From the NCBI GenBank assembly GCA_028723455.1, contig JAQYEW010000073.1, positions 1 to 64,000 on the forward strand: DNA of 64,000 nt. The letters run 5' to 3'. The position numbers were made by a program, and so were the translations under genes. The first letter of the stretch is position 1. Every line of letters begins with the position of its first letter. Below the pieces are notes generated by a model. That model had not been told where the DNA came from. It worked only from the letters and a program-made list of their open reading frames with translations, and searched no databases. Below, piece after piece: positions 9,499-17,833 of this stretch. This stretch comes from Prevotellaceae bacterium. GTDB lineage: Bacteria > Bacteroidota > Bacteroidia > Bacteroidales > Bacteroidaceae.

Positions 9499-12345
9499 TT
9501 ACAGTTTTGCTTTTACCTCGATCTCCTGGAAGGTTTCAAGAATATCGCCTTCCTTCAGGTCTTGGAACTTAACCAGTGAGATACCACACTCGAAGTTGGT
9601 GGTAACCTCTTTCACGTCGTCCTTGAATCGCTTCAGGGCGTTGATTTCGTCGGTGGCAATCACAATACCGTCGCGCACCACACGCACCTTGTTTGAACGG
9701 GCCACCTTGCCGTCGATAACGTAAGCACCGGCAACGGTACCTACCTTCGATATGCGGTAAACCTGACGCACCTCAACCTGAGCCGTTATCTCTTCCTTGA
9801 TTTCGGGGCTCAGCATGCCTTCCATGGCATCCTTGATTTCCTCGATTGCATCATAGATAACACTGTAGGTACGGATGTCCACACCCTCCTGCTCTGCCAG
9901 TTTGCGTGCGGCGGCAGAAGGACGTACCTGGAAGGCAACGATGATGGCATCCGAGGCGGCAGCCAAGTTCACGTCGCTTTCGCTGATCTGACCCACAGCC
10001 TTCTGAATCACGTTCACCTGAATCTTTTCGGTAGAGAGCTTCAGCAGAGAGTCGCTCAAGGCTTCGATAGAACCGTCCACGTCGCCCTTGACGATGATGT
10101 TCAGTTCCTTGAAATCGCCCAATGCGATACGGCGGCCCAGTTCGTTCAGGTCGACGCGCTTCATGGTGCGCAGTCCCTGTTCGCGTGCCAGCTGTTCGCG
10201 CTTGGTGGCAATCTCACGTGCTTCCTGGTCGGTATCCATTACATGGAAAGTATCGCCGGCGGTGGGCGCTCCGTTCAGGCCCAGAATGGTGGCCGCCTGG
10301 CTGGGGCCGATTTCCTGCACGCGCTGTCCGCGTTCGTTGAACATGGCTTTCACGCGGCCATAGCTGGTGCCGGCCAAAACAATATCACCCATGCGCAGCG
10401 TACCGTTGGAGCACATGACGGTGGCAACATAGCCACGACCTTTGTCCAGCGAACTTTCGATCACCGTACCCGTTCCCTTACGGTTGGGGTTAGCCTTCAA
10501 GTCGAGCATCTCGGCCTCCAAAAGCACCTTGTCCAGCAGTTCGGGCACACCGATACCTTTTTTGGCGCTGATGTCCTGGCTTTGGTATTTACCGCCCCAG
10601 TCCTCTACAAGGAAGTTCATCTGTGCCAGTTCCTCCTTGATCTTCTCGGGGTTGGCGGCGGGCTTGTCAATTTTATTGATAGCAAACACGATGGGCACGT
10701 TGGCAGCCATGGCGTGGTTGATGGCCTCCTTGGTCTGAGGCATGATGTTGTCGTCGGCAGCGATGATGATGATGGCAACGTCCGTTACTTGTGCACCGCG
10801 GGCACGCATGGCGGTAAATGCCTCGTGTCCGGGAGTGTCCAGGAAGGTTACGTGGCGGCCGTCCTCAAGCGTTACGTTGTAGGCGCCGATGTGCTGCGTA
10901 ATACCGCCGGCCTCACCGGCAATCACGTTGGTCTGACGGATATAGTCGAGCAGAGAGGTCTTGCCATGGTCGACGTGGCCCATCACGGTTACGATGGGTG
11001 CGCGGGGCACCAAGTCTGCCTCGTCGTCCTCTGCCTCTACAACGGCCTCGCTGACCTCGGCGCTGACATATTCCGTCTTGAAGCCATACTCCTCGGCCAC
11101 CAGATTGATGGTCTCGGCATCCAAGCGCTGGTTGATGGATACCATGATGCCTACGCTCATGCACGTGCCGATAATCTTCGTAATGGGTACGTTCATCATC
11201 GTGGCCAGTTCGTTGGCGGTAACGAACTCCGTCAGCTTCAGCGTTTTGCTCTCGGCTGCCTGTGCGTTCATTTCCTCCTCCATGCTTTCGCGGATGGCCT
11301 CACGTTTGTCGCGACGGTATTTGGCGCCCTTGCCCAGTTTGGATCCCTTGCTCGTCAGGCGTGCCAGGGTTTCGCGTACCTGCTTGGCAACGTCTTCCTC
11401 GTTTACCTCAGCAGGCTGTACGGCCTGTTTGGGCTGGTTTTTCTTTTTCTTCTTGCCTTGCGCCTGTTGGTTCTGTGCCTGTTGGTTCTGCGGCCCCTTG
11501 CCGCCTTGGTTCTTTCCGTTGCCTTGGGTCTTGGGACGGTTTTGTCCGCCACCCTGTTGGATGATGGCGTTTACGTCCACCTTCTGTCCCGCACGCTGGC
11601 GGCTTTCGCGTTCCTTGCGACGTTCGTCCTTGCTTTTACGCTTGGGACGAGTGCTTTGGTTCAGCGTGCTCAGGTCGATGGTGCCCAAAACCTTGGGACC
11701 GGCAGATGTGTTACCCACCGTAGGACGGAATACGCCGTCGCTGCCAACGGTATGTGCTACACCGCCGGGAGCGGCAATCGTTTCCGCGGAAGCCTCTGCG
11801 GACTCCTCGGGAATGTTCGGTTTTTCCGGATTGGGTGCCTCTGCTTTGGGAGCTTCCTGTTTGGGAGCTTCCTTTTGCGGTGTCTCTGCCTTGGGTTCCA
11901 CTGCCTTGGGCTTTTCCTGTTCGGGAGTCTCTGCCTTGGCAGGCTTTGTTTCTTGCTTCGGAGCAACGGTCTCAACAGGTTTTTCCTCCTGTTTGGGGGC
12001 TTCTGCCTGTTTGGCGGGAGCGTCCAGGTCGATAGTACCCAAAATCTTGGGACCTGCCAGCTTCTCGGAGGAAGCCTTGATGACTTGCTGCTCGGCTTTC
12101 TTGCGTTGCTGCTCGGCCTTCTCCTTTTCTTTCTCCTCTTGACGTTGTTGCTGCAACTGAATTACCTCGTTGCGCAGACCCTTGTCGGCCGTGAACTCGT
12201 TCAGGAGTAGTTGGTATTGTTCCTCGGTTATCTTGGAGTTGGGATTAGGCTCAATGTCCTTGAAGCCTTTTTTCTGCAGGAATTCCACTGCAGTCTGCAA
12301 TCCCACGTTGCATTCCTTGGTTGCTTTACTTAATCTGATAGTCAT
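9499..12345 (-). CDS. infB: Translation initiation factor IF-2
   Basis: A 948-aa GTPase that places initiator tRNA on the ribosome. An N-terminal IF2_N-like helix (residues 1-55) is followed by a long low-complexity Lys/Glu/Pro/Ala linker (about 70-330), then the G domain with GHVDHGKTS near 455, DTPGHE and NKID, and the C-terminal beta-barrel and IF2-C domains. The linker holds two copies of a short motif, [13 protein letters not shown] near residue 95 and [13 protein letters not shown] near residue 220, so it is not pure filler. It follows nusA by 35 bp in the conserved rimP-nusA-infB order. Confidence 0.97.
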   Translation of the reverse strand: MTIRLSKATKECNVGLQTAVEFLQKKGFKDIEPNPNSKITEEQYQLLLNEFTADKGLRNEVIQLQQQRQEEKEKEKAEQQRKKAEQQVIKASSEKLAGPKILGTIDLDAPAKQAEAPKQEEKPVETVAPKQETKPAKAETPEQEKPKAVEPKAETPQKEAPKQEAPKAEAPNPEKPNIPEESAEASAETIAAPGGVAHTVGSDGVFRPTVGNTSAGPKVLGTIDLSTLNQSTRPKRKSKDERRKERESRQRAGQKVDVNAIIQQGGGQNRPKTQGNGKNQGGKGPQNQQAQNQQAQGKKKKKNQPKQAVQPAEVNEEDVAKQVRETLARLTSKGSKLGKGAKYRRDKREAIRESMEEEMNAQAAESKTLKLTEFVTANELATMMNVPITKIIGTCMSVGIMVSINQRLDAETINLVAEEYGFKTEYVSAEVSEAVVEAEDDEADLVPRAPIVTVMGHVDHGKTSLLDYIRQTNVIAGEAGGITQHIGAYNVTLEDGRHVTFLDTPGHEAFTAMRARGAQVTDVAIIIIAADDNIMPQTKEAINHAMAANVPIVFAINKIDKPAANPEKIKEELAQMNFLVEDWGGKYQSQDISAKKGIGVPELLDKVLLEAEMLDLKANPNRKGTGTVIESSLDKGRGYVATVMCSNGTLRMGDIVLAGTSYGRVKAMFNERGQRVQEIGPSQAATILGLNGAPTAGDTFHVMDTDQEAREIATKREQLAREQGLRTMKRVDLNELGRRIALGDFKELNIIVKGDVDGSIEALSDSLLKLSTEKIQVNVIQKAVGQISESDVNLAAASDAIIVAFQVRPSAAARKLAEQEGVDIRTYSVIYDAIEEIKDAMEGMLSPEIKEEITAQVEVRQVYRISKVGTVAGAYVIDGKVARSNKVRVVRDGIVIATDEINALKRFKDDVKEVTTNFECGISLVKFQDLKEGDILETFQEIEVKAKL

Positions 12346-12380
12346 TCTCGCTTTATAATTGTTAATACAACGTGGGGATG

Positions 12381-13673
12381 TTATCCCTCATTATTTACGT
12401 CTTCAAAATCGGCATGCAGCACGCCCAGCACATCGTCGATGGTTTCCTCCTCCAAGTCCACCTTTTCCACGAGCTCTTCGCGGCCTGCGCCAAGCACTTC
12501 TTTGGCGGTGTTGTAGCCTGCCTTCTTCAGTTCTTCGATGATCCAAGGCTCGATGACCTCGTCATAGGTATCCAGGCGGAAGTCGTCGGGCATTTCCTCG
12601 TCATCCATAAGCTCTGTACCGTCGAACTCGCGGAACACGTCGATGGTGTAGCCGCAGAGCATGCTTGCCAGTTTGATGTTTGAACCACCCTTACCGATGG
12701 CAAGGCTTACCTGATCGCTGTTCATGTACACCTCGGCCTTCTTCGCGGCCTCGTCCAGGATAACCTTGTTTACTTCGGCAGGACTCAGGGCGCGGGCGAT
12801 GAGCAGTTGGTCGTTCTGGGTGTAGTTGATAACGTCGATGCTCTCACCGTGCAGCTCACGGACGATACCGTGGATACGGCTGCCACGCACACCCACACAA
12901 GCGCCAACGGCGTCGATGCGTTCGTCATAGCTCTCTACGGCTACCTTGGCACGCTCTCCGGGGATGCGGGCTACGCGCTGGATGGTAATCAGTCCGTCGG
13001 CAATTTCGGGCACCTCAGCCTCCATCAGTCGCTGGAGGAACATGGGGCTGGTACGGCTCAGGATGATCTTGGGCTTGCCGTTGGTGTTTTCCACGCGTTC
13101 GATAACGGCACGCGCGGTGTCGCCCTTATGAAAGAAATCGCCGCCAATCTGTTCCGTGCGGGGCAGGGAGAGTTCGTTGCCCTCGTCGTCCAGCAGCATC
13201 GTCTCGCGTTTCCAGGTTTGATAAACCTCTGCACCGATCACCTCTCCGATACGGTCCTTGTACTGGTTGTAGAGCGTGTCGTGCTCCAGCTCCAGAATGC
13301 GGCTTGCCAAAGTCTGGCGCAGCGTAAGGATGGTACGGCGGCCGAAGTTGGCGAAGGGGATGCGCTCGCTCACTTCCTCGCCTACCTCGTAGTCTTCCTC
13401 GATATTGCGTGCCTCGGCAAGTGAAATCTCGCGGTTGTCGTCCTTCACCTCGCCGTTGGGAACCACGGTACGGTTGCGGTAGATCTCGAAGTCGCCCTTG
13501 TCGGGGTTTACGATGATGTCGTAGTTGTCATCGCTGCCGTAGGTCTTGGCGATAGCGGCGCGGAAGCACTCTTCCAGTACGCTTACCAAGGTGGTCTTGT
13601 CTATCTTCTTCTCGGTGTTGAACTCGTTGAACGATTCAAACAAATTGATGGTATCGATGTTTTTCGTTGCCAT
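12381..13673 (-). CDS. nusA: Transcription termination/antitermination factor NusA
   Basis: A 430-aa RNA polymerase-associated factor that modulates pausing, termination and antitermination. Domains run in the standard order: N-terminal RNAP-binding domain (1-130), S1 (about 135-200, [23 protein letters not shown]), and KH1 and KH2 with [17 protein letters not shown] and [19 protein letters not shown] short acidic C-terminal stretch ([19 protein letters not shown]) ends the protein. It starts 13 bp after rimP and precedes infB. Confidence 0.97.
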   Translation of the reverse strand: MATKNIDTINLFESFNEFNTEKKIDKTTLVSVLEECFRAAIAKTYGSDDNYDIIVNPDKGDFEIYRNRTVVPNGEVKDDNREISLAEARNIEEDYEVGEEVSERIPFANFGRRTILTLRQTLASRILELEHDTLYNQYKDRIGEVIGAEVYQTWKRETMLLDDEGNELSLPRTEQIGGDFFHKGDTARAVIERVENTNGKPKIILSRTSPMFLQRLMEAEVPEIADGLITIQRVARIPGERAKVAVESYDERIDAVGACVGVRGSRIHGIVRELHGESIDVINYTQNDQLLIARALSPAEVNKVILDEAAKKAEVYMNSDQVSLAIGKGGSNIKLASMLCGYTIDVFREFDGTELMDDEEMPDDFRLDTYDEVIEPWIIEELKKAGYNTAKEVLGAGREELVEKVDLEEETIDDVLGVLHADFEDVNNEG

Positions 13674-13686
13674 TTTGGATATATTA

Positions 13687-14154
13687 TTATTTTACTTTTA
13701 TCAGGTACTTGGTGTAGGCCACATCGGCGAACGCGCATCTTACGTCCACCATTTCTTTCTTGGCGCGTTTGGCGCCCTCGGCCTTCACTTTCATCTCTAC
13801 CAGCATGTTGAAACCCGTTTCATCCACCGCAGTCAGCTCGCCCATGTACTTGTGTCCGTCCTTCATCTGGGTTTCTACGGGGTCGCCGATATGGATTTCC
13901 CACTGACGGTGTACCATAAAGGGCTGTCCCAGTCCTGCGCTGCCTACTTCCAGCTCGTAGTCCTGTTCTTCACGGTCGAACCGCTCCTCGATGAAGCGGC
14001 TCAGCGCTACGCAGTCCTCGATCCAGACACCCTCGGCATGGTCAATCACCACCACGATGCGGTCGTCCGAAGAAACGCTTAGGTCTACAAGGAAATAGTC
14101 GGTCTTTTCCAACCACTCGTTAACAACAATTTCTAAGTTTTTTTTGTCAATCAT
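13687..14154 (-). CDS. rimP: Ribosome maturation factor RimP
   Basis: A 155-aa factor needed for late 30S subunit maturation. The RimP N-domain (VDLSVSSDDRIVVVIDHAEGVWIEDCVALSRFIEE) and the SM-like C-domain are recognisable, with the family motif YELEVGSAGLGQPF. The ATG at 14154 (MIDKKNLEIV) is chosen because a longer frame from 14211 would begin inside the leader hairpin and add an unrelated 19 residues. A consensus promoter lies 71 bp upstream, making this the first gene of the rimP-nusA-infB unit. Confidence 0.93.
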   Translation of the reverse strand: MIDKKNLEIVVNEWLEKTDYFLVDLSVSSDDRIVVVIDHAEGVWIEDCVALSRFIEERFDREEQDYELEVGSAGLGQPFMVHRQWEIHIGDPVETQMKDGHKYMGELTAVDETGFNMLVEMKVKAEGAKRAKKEMVDVRCAFADVAYTKYLIKVK

Positions 14155-14182
14155 TCTTACTGATAAGATGTGTTTATAAAGG

Positions 14183-14214
14183 ATAGTGAGGAACTCTTTC
14201 GGGCCCCTCACTAT
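14183..14214 (-). promoter_or_regulatory. Leader hairpin of the rimP-nusA-infB transcript
   Basis: ATAGTGAGG (14183-14191) pairs perfectly with CCTCACTAT (14206-14214) across a 14-nt loop. The hairpin lies between the promoter at 14225-14256 and the rimP start, so it is in the 5' leader. There is no U-run directly after it in the direction of transcription, so it is not an obvious terminator. A regulatory role is an inference. Confidence 0.5.
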
Positions 14215-14224
14215 TCATCATTTG

Positions 14225-14256
14225 CAAAGTTAGGCAATTTTCATCCCCCATGCAAA
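14225..14256 (-). promoter_or_regulatory. Promoter of the rimP-nusA-infB operon
   Basis: On the minus strand TTTG (14253-14256), a 20-nt spacer, then TAACTTTG (14225-14232). This is a full match to the Bacteroidetes primary promoter consensus, 70 bp upstream of the rimP ATG. Confidence 0.8.
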
Positions 14257-14278
14257 TTTTTTCTTACTTTTCTTGGTT

Positions 14279-14401
14279 TCATTTCAGGCCTCCAGCCAGA
14301 TATAGGAAGCCCAAAGCGATAATGATCACGAGCACGCCAAGGCTGATGTTCATCCACATCATGCGTCGGTTGTGGCGTTGCAGGTCTTTTTGGTATCTCA
14401 T
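14279..14401 (-). CDS. 40-aa single-pass membrane protein
   Basis: A small gene read as MRYQKDLQRHNRRMMWMN followed by a hydrophobic run ISLGVLVIIIALGFLYLAGG and LK. The start ATG overlaps the TGA of the upstream S41 protease gene (ATGA at 14398-14401), the usual sign of translational coupling. The positively charged N-terminus before one membrane span predicts an N-in topology. The family is unknown to me. The overlap, the clean start and stop, and the membrane profile make it likely real, and its position suggests a partner or regulator of the protease. Confidence 0.65.
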   Translation of the reverse strand: MRYQKDLQRHNRRMMWMNISLGVLVIIIALGFLYLAGGLK

Positions 14402-16050
14402 GGCTTTAGGATTTTGTTCATTTCGTCTTTGTCGGCAACCAAATGAAGGGCTTGGTTGAAGACTTTGTCGTTCTTCAGCTGCTGGCGCAGTGCGCCGCTT
14501 TCGTGGTAGTAGCGGCTGACAATCTCTGCCTCCAGGTAGTGCTTGATCTGGTGCTTCATACGCAGGATGCCCGTGCGCACGTCGGTATTCAGTTTTGCCT
14601 CCAGGGCCTTGAATTCCGCTTCCGCCTCGGGGTAATAGCCTTCCAGTTGTGCGGCGCTCTTGAGCACCTTCATCACTTCCTCCGTACGTCGGTTGGCCGT
14701 GAAGCCCGTACTTTGGACGTAATCGGCAAAGGCCTCGTAATCGGCATCGGAGAGGGAGAACTCGCCGGCGGGGGCGATGGTCTTGTGGCGTAGGACATAG
14801 TTGGTGGCGTAGTCGAACATCTCTTCGCTGCTGGCAACGTCATAAACGAAGGAGGGCAGGCTGTCGGGGCGGACGATGGTGTCGGGCTTGATGCCGCCGC
14901 CGTCGCGCACAGGGCGTCCGCCGGCCGTGTAAAAAACGCGTGTCAGGCTGTCTGGTACCGTACCCACACTGCCGTCGGGACGCAGGTGGCGATAGTCGTA
15001 GGCCTGGATGCAACGGCCCGAGGGGATGTAGTAACGGCTGATGGTCAGTTTCAGGTTCGTGTCATAGGGCAGCTCGCGGATACTCTGCACCATGCCTTTG
15101 CCGTAGGTGCGTTCGCCCATTACGACGGCGCGGTCCATGTCTTGCAGGGCACCGCTCAGGATTTCGGACGCGGAGGCGCTGCTTCCGTTTACGAGTACCA
15201 CCATAGGCGTGATGGTGTCTATCGGCTCGCTCGTGGTGAAGTATTCGCGGTTGCTTTGCGCCACCTTGCCGCGGGTATATACCACCTTGCGCCCTTTGGG
15301 GACGAACATGTTGACGATGTTCACCGCCTCGTCAATCACGCCTCCGGGGTTGTCGCGCAGGTCCAGGACAAGGCGTTCCATGCCTTGCGCCTTCAGTTCG
15401 TTGAAAGTCTGGCGCATCTTCAGCGCTGTTCCCTCCGTGAAACCGGACAGGAGGATATAGCCCGTGTTGTTCTCCATCATGCCATAGTAGGGTATCTGGG
15501 GCAACTGGATGTTTTTGCGCGTCAGCGAAACGGTGCGGATCTTATCGCTCTCGCCGGGTCGCTGGATTTTAAGCGTAAGGGTAGTGCCCGCGTCGCCACG
15601 CAGCATCTTGCTTACTTCGCTTACGGCCATGCCCTTGGTGTCCTTGCCGTCGACGCTGATAAGCACGTCGCCGGCCATCAGGCCCGCTTCCATGCTGGGT
15701 GTGCCCGTGTATGGCTCGTTGATGGTGGTTCGGCCCAGCCGCTTGCTGTAACGGATGATGCTGCCTATGCCTGCATAAGTGCCCTTGGCCAGTTGGCGCA
15801 GTTCCTGGTCGTCCTGCCGGTAGTATTCCGTAAAGGGGTCCACGCGGCGTAACATGCCTTGGATGGCCCATTCCATCGTGGTGTCGGCGGACAGGGTGTC
15901 TACGTAGTACATATCCAGCATGCGATAGATGTTGTTGAACACCTGTAGGTTGCGTGCCACTTCGGCGTCATGCGTCCCTCTCTGTTGGGCCACGGAGGCC
16001 AATGGAAACAGGAGGGTTGCAAGGAGGCAATGGTAAATCTTTCTCTTCAT
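14398..16050 (-). CDS. S41 (C-terminal processing) protease with PDZ domain
   Basis: A 550-aa exported serine protease of the Ctp/Prc type. After a signal peptide (1-21) come a helical region with the family motif VDPFTEYY (70-77), a PDZ domain (about 95-165, GTPSMEAGLMAGDVLISVDG) and the S41 domain (about 190-360). Ser293 in NGSSASASEIL and Lys318 in TYGKGMVQ form the expected Ser-Lys dyad, 25 residues apart. The C-terminal 150 residues are helical. The ATG at 16050 rather than 16068 gives the signal peptide its proper start. A TAACTTTG -7 element lies only 5 nt upstream. It is followed by the coupled 40-aa ORF. Confidence 0.92.
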   Translation of the reverse strand: MKRKIYHCLLATLLFPLASVAQQRGTHDAEVARNLQVFNNIYRMLDMYYVDTLSADTTMEWAIQGMLRRVDPFTEYYRQDDQELRQLAKGTYAGIGSIIRYSKRLGRTTINEPYTGTPSMEAGLMAGDVLISVDGKDTKGMAVSEVSKMLRGDAGTTLTLKIQRPGESDKIRTVSLTRKNIQLPQIPYYGMMENNTGYILLSGFTEGTALKMRQTFNELKAQGMERLVLDLRDNPGGVIDEAVNIVNMFVPKGRKVVYTRGKVAQSNREYFTTSEPIDTITPMVVLVNGSSASASEILSGALQDMDRAVVMGERTYGKGMVQSIRELPYDTNLKLTISRYYIPSGRCIQAYDYRHLRPDGSVGTVPDSLTRVFYTAGGRPVRDGGGIKPDTIVRPDSLPSFVYDVASSEEMFDYATNYVLRHKTIAPAGEFSLSDADYEAFADYVQSTGFTANRRTEEVMKVLKSAAQLEGYYPEAEAEFKALEAKLNTDVRTGILRMKHQIKHYLEAEIVSRYYHESGALRQQLKNDKVFNQALHLVADKDEMNKILKP

Positions 16051-16055
16051 GGGAG

Positions 16056-16063
16056 CAAAGTTA
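16056..16063 (-). promoter_or_regulatory. -7 element close to the S41 protease start
   Basis: TAACTTTG on the minus strand, 5 nt before the ATG at 16050. I see no good -33 partner at the usual distance, so it may be weak or secondary to readthrough from the PfkB-family gene. If used, the mRNA would begin at or next to the start codon. Confidence 0.4.
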
Positions 16064-16079
16064 AGCAAATGGAATAAGA

Positions 16080-17063
16080 TTACCCCATTATTTCTTTTAC
16101 TTTTAACTTTATTTCATCCCATGTCTGTGTGTCGAGCGTCGCGCCCAGGTGCTGGATGATATTCGCACTCAGGATGGAGCCCGTCTGGCAGCATTGTTTC
16201 AACGTCCCTCCCCGGACAAGGCTCCACAGGAATCCGCCCGCATAATAGTCGCCGGCGCCCGTGGTGTCCACGACCTTGACTTTCATGCCCGGTACGCTTA
16301 CGCGCTCCGCTGCGCTCACGGCAACGCTGCCTTGCGCTCCGCGTTTTTGGATGGCGATGGGGCATAGGGCAGCCATGTGCCGCAGGGCGGCTTCCGGGTC
16401 GTCTTCACGACTGAAAGCCTTGCTCTCCTCTTCATTGGCAAAGAGGATGTCCACGCCATCGCGCACGATGTCGTGCAGAAAATCCCGGTTTTCCTTCACC
16501 ACGTTGAAGCTGGCCATGTCCAGGCTTACGCGTGCATTGCCTGCGCGCGCTACCTCGATAATACGTGAGAGCAAGGCATGGTTCTGAACCAGGTAGCCTT
16601 CCACGTGTACGATGTCAGCATCCTGAAAGGCATTTGCGGGAATATCCTCGGCCCGCAGTTCTGAGGCTACTCCCAGATAGGTGGCGAAGGTGCGTTCCCC
16701 GTCGGGCGTGATGAATGTGCTTGCCACGCCGCTCCGCCCTTGGGCATGTATGAGGCGGTCTTCGATGCCTGTGCGCTTCAGTTCGCCCAGATAAAACCTT
16801 CCCGTCTCGTCTTCGCCGACGCGCCCCATAAAGACACACCGGGCGCCCAGTTCGGCGGCCGCCTTGATGGCGTTTCCTGCGCTGCCTCCGGTGGCGCGTT
16901 GGGGAGGGTATTCCTTTCTGACGGCGTTCAGGGAATCGTATGCGTCATCGCTGATAAGGGTCATGCCGCCTATGGGAAGATGCAGTTCGTTCAGCACGGC
17001 GGGGGATGTGATGAGCATCAGTTCGTCCACTAGGGCATTGCCTATTCCGAGTATTTTTTTCAT
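16080..17063 (-). CDS. PfkB-family sugar/nucleoside kinase (adenosine kinase-like)
   Basis: A 327-aa cytoplasmic ribokinase-fold kinase. The N-terminal ILGIGNALVDELM, the glycine pair GGSAGNAIKAAAELG (residues 59-73) and the C-terminal signature VVDTTGAGDYYAGGFLW, with the catalytic Asp in GAGD, are all present. Bacteroidetes homologues are usually called adenosine kinase or PfkB-domain kinase; the phosphorylated substrate cannot be read from sequence. It lies 29 bp upstream of the S41 protease gene, probably in one transcript. Confidence 0.88.
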   Translation of the reverse strand: MKKILGIGNALVDELMLITSPAVLNELHLPIGGMTLISDDAYDSLNAVRKEYPPQRATGGSAGNAIKAAAELGARCVFMGRVGEDETGRFYLGELKRTGIEDRLIHAQGRSGVASTFITPDGERTFATYLGVASELRAEDIPANAFQDADIVHVEGYLVQNHALLSRIIEVARAGNARVSLDMASFNVVKENRDFLHDIVRDGVDILFANEEESKAFSREDDPEAALRHMAALCPIAIQKRGAQGSVAVSAAERVSVPGMKVKVVDTTGAGDYYAGGFLWSLVRGGTLKQCCQTGSILSANIIQHLGATLDTQTWDEIKLKVKEIMG

Positions 17064-17083
17064 GTTCCAGTGAAAATTTTCTG

Positions 17084-17091
17084 CAAAGATA
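17084..17091 (-). promoter_or_regulatory. -7 element of the PfkB-family gene
   Basis: TATCTTTG on the minus strand, 20 nt before the ATG at 17063. The -33 position has no clear TTTG, so this is a half-match. It overlaps the region holding the divergent tRNA-Asn promoter. Confidence 0.5.
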
Positions 17092-17122
17092 TTGTTTATT
17101 TCTGAAAATTCCTCTACCTTTG
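17092..17122 (+). promoter_or_regulatory. Promoter of the tRNA-Asn pair
   Basis: TTG (17092-17094), a 20-nt spacer, then TACCTTTG (17115-17122), 45 bp before the first tRNA-Asn. A consensus match for a stable-RNA promoter of this phylum. Confidence 0.75.
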
Positions 17123-17167
17123 CATCGCAAATCTGAGAAACACGTTTTCAAGGGTAGCATAAAATCC

Positions 17168-17241
17168 GCTTCAGTAGCTCAGTTGGTTAGAGCACATGAC
17201 TGTTAATCATGGGGTCGTTGGTTCAAGCCCATCCTGAAGCG
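17168..17241 (+). tRNA. tRNA-Asn (GTT), copy 1
   Basis: A 74-nt cloverleaf. The acceptor arms GCTTCAG and CTGAAGC pair fully. The D arm is GCTCAGTTGGTTAGAGC, the anticodon arm CATGA-CTGTTAA-TCATG presents GTT, and the T loop is TTCAAGC. The T stem has one U-U opposition. CCA is not encoded. Asparagine is read from the anticodon. Confidence 0.93.
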
Positions 17242-17257
17242 CAATTTTTTTTGGATT

Positions 17258-17331
17258 GCTTCAGTAGCTCAGTTGGTTAGAGCACATGACTGTTAATCAT
17301 GGGGTCGTTGGTTCAAGCCCATCCTGAAGCG
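17258..17331 (+). tRNA. tRNA-Asn (GTT), copy 2
   Basis: Identical base for base to the copy at 17168-17241, including the trailing CA, and separated from it by 16 bp. The two are almost certainly co-transcribed from the promoter at 17092-17122 and end at the hairpin at 17344-17384. Confidence 0.93.
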
Positions 17332-17343
17332 CAAAACAAGGTT

Positions 17344-17384
17344 CATCCGACAGAAGCAGTAATGTTCTTGTCGGATGTTTTTTT
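17344..17384 (+). terminator. Terminator of the tRNA-Asn unit
   Basis: CATCCGACA (17344-17352) pairs with TGTCGGATG (17369-17377), extended by AGAA/TTCT with one bulge, and is followed directly by a run of seven T. Confidence 0.85.
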
Positions 17385-17502
17385 ATATTGGCTGTGCCCT
17401 TTTCCTGATTATCAAAAAGAAACCGAAAACAGGGTTTTTGCTTTCGTTCTGTATTTGGGGAAATGCGTTTTTTGGCAATTCCCAAAAAGTTCTTTGTTCT
17501 CC

Positions 17503-17561
17503 CCCTTGATTTTTGATGGTTTTGAGTCGGCTGATTGTCAGCTGACTGTGAAAATCAAGGG
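17503..17561. other. Two-tier inverted repeat, possible structured RNA
   Basis: The outer arms CCCTTGATTTT (17503-17513) and AAAATCAAGGG (17551-17561) are perfectly complementary over 11 bp. Inside them GTCGGCTGA (17526-17534) pairs with TCAGCTGAC (17538-17546) with one G-U, closing a 3-nt loop. Two independent nested stems in a gene-free interval suggest a folded transcript or a protein-binding site. No direction can be assigned. Confidence 0.45.
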
Positions 17562-17653
17562 CTGAATAATCCTGTTTTTATACCCTGAAACATGGAATCT
17601 GGGACTTGCCTCAAGCCACAGGGGCCGCTGAAATACGCGTATGATGAGGCAAA

Positions 17654-17702
17654 AACATATAGATGTTTTGATGAAAACAAGTATTTGTTTTCATCAAAAC
17701 AA
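17654..17702. repeat. Intergenic palindrome, member C of the stem-variable family
   Basis: ACATATA is followed by TGTTTTGATGAAAACA (17664-17679) and its exact complement TGTTTTCATCAAAACA (17686-17701), separated by 6 nt (AGTATT). The 5' border AAAAACATATA and the apical CAAGTATTTG match the layout of the palindromes at 891-957 and 58898-58965. The 3' border is eroded (CAAATAAAAG instead of TATATGT). Confidence 0.65.
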
Positions 17703-17713
17703 ATAAAAGGAAC

Positions 17714-17743
17714 AAAAAAAGCACCTTGTAGGGTGCGTTTTTT
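17714..17743. terminator. Terminator-like hairpin, probably ending the DUF3316/parC transcript
   Basis: An A-run, GCACC (17721-17725), a 6-nt loop, GGTGC (17732-17736) and a T-run. It is symmetric enough to work in both directions. It lies 91 bp past the stop of the minus-strand gene at 17834. Confidence 0.6.
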
Positions 17744-17833
17744 GGCTGGTTGGATGCCGGAAGCAATTCCTTTTGGAATATCATAATGACAGGTTTCTGC
17801 GGGGTTTTCTTGTCAGAACGATAATTCGTTTTT

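Larger units (their letters stand above)
17385..17833. other. 449-bp non-coding interval with several hairpins
   Basis: I see no credible protein gene here; the open frames on both strands are short, lack plausible starts and carry no recognisable motif. The interval holds a two-tier hairpin (17503-17561), a member of the palindrome family (17654-17702) and a terminator-like hairpin (17714-17743). It separates the tRNA-Asn unit from the convergent DUF3316 gene. Confidence 0.7.

Noticed and set aside
10243-12210. 655-codon plus-strand open frame opposite infB
   Set aside because: Leu/Phe/Gly-rich translation that mirrors the Lys/Glu/Pro-rich IF-2 linker; not a membrane protein.
17168-17331. 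Short direct repeat considered as a CRISPR or attachment site
   Set aside because: The 76-bp direct repeat is a duplicated tRNA gene; no integrase or spacers are nearby.
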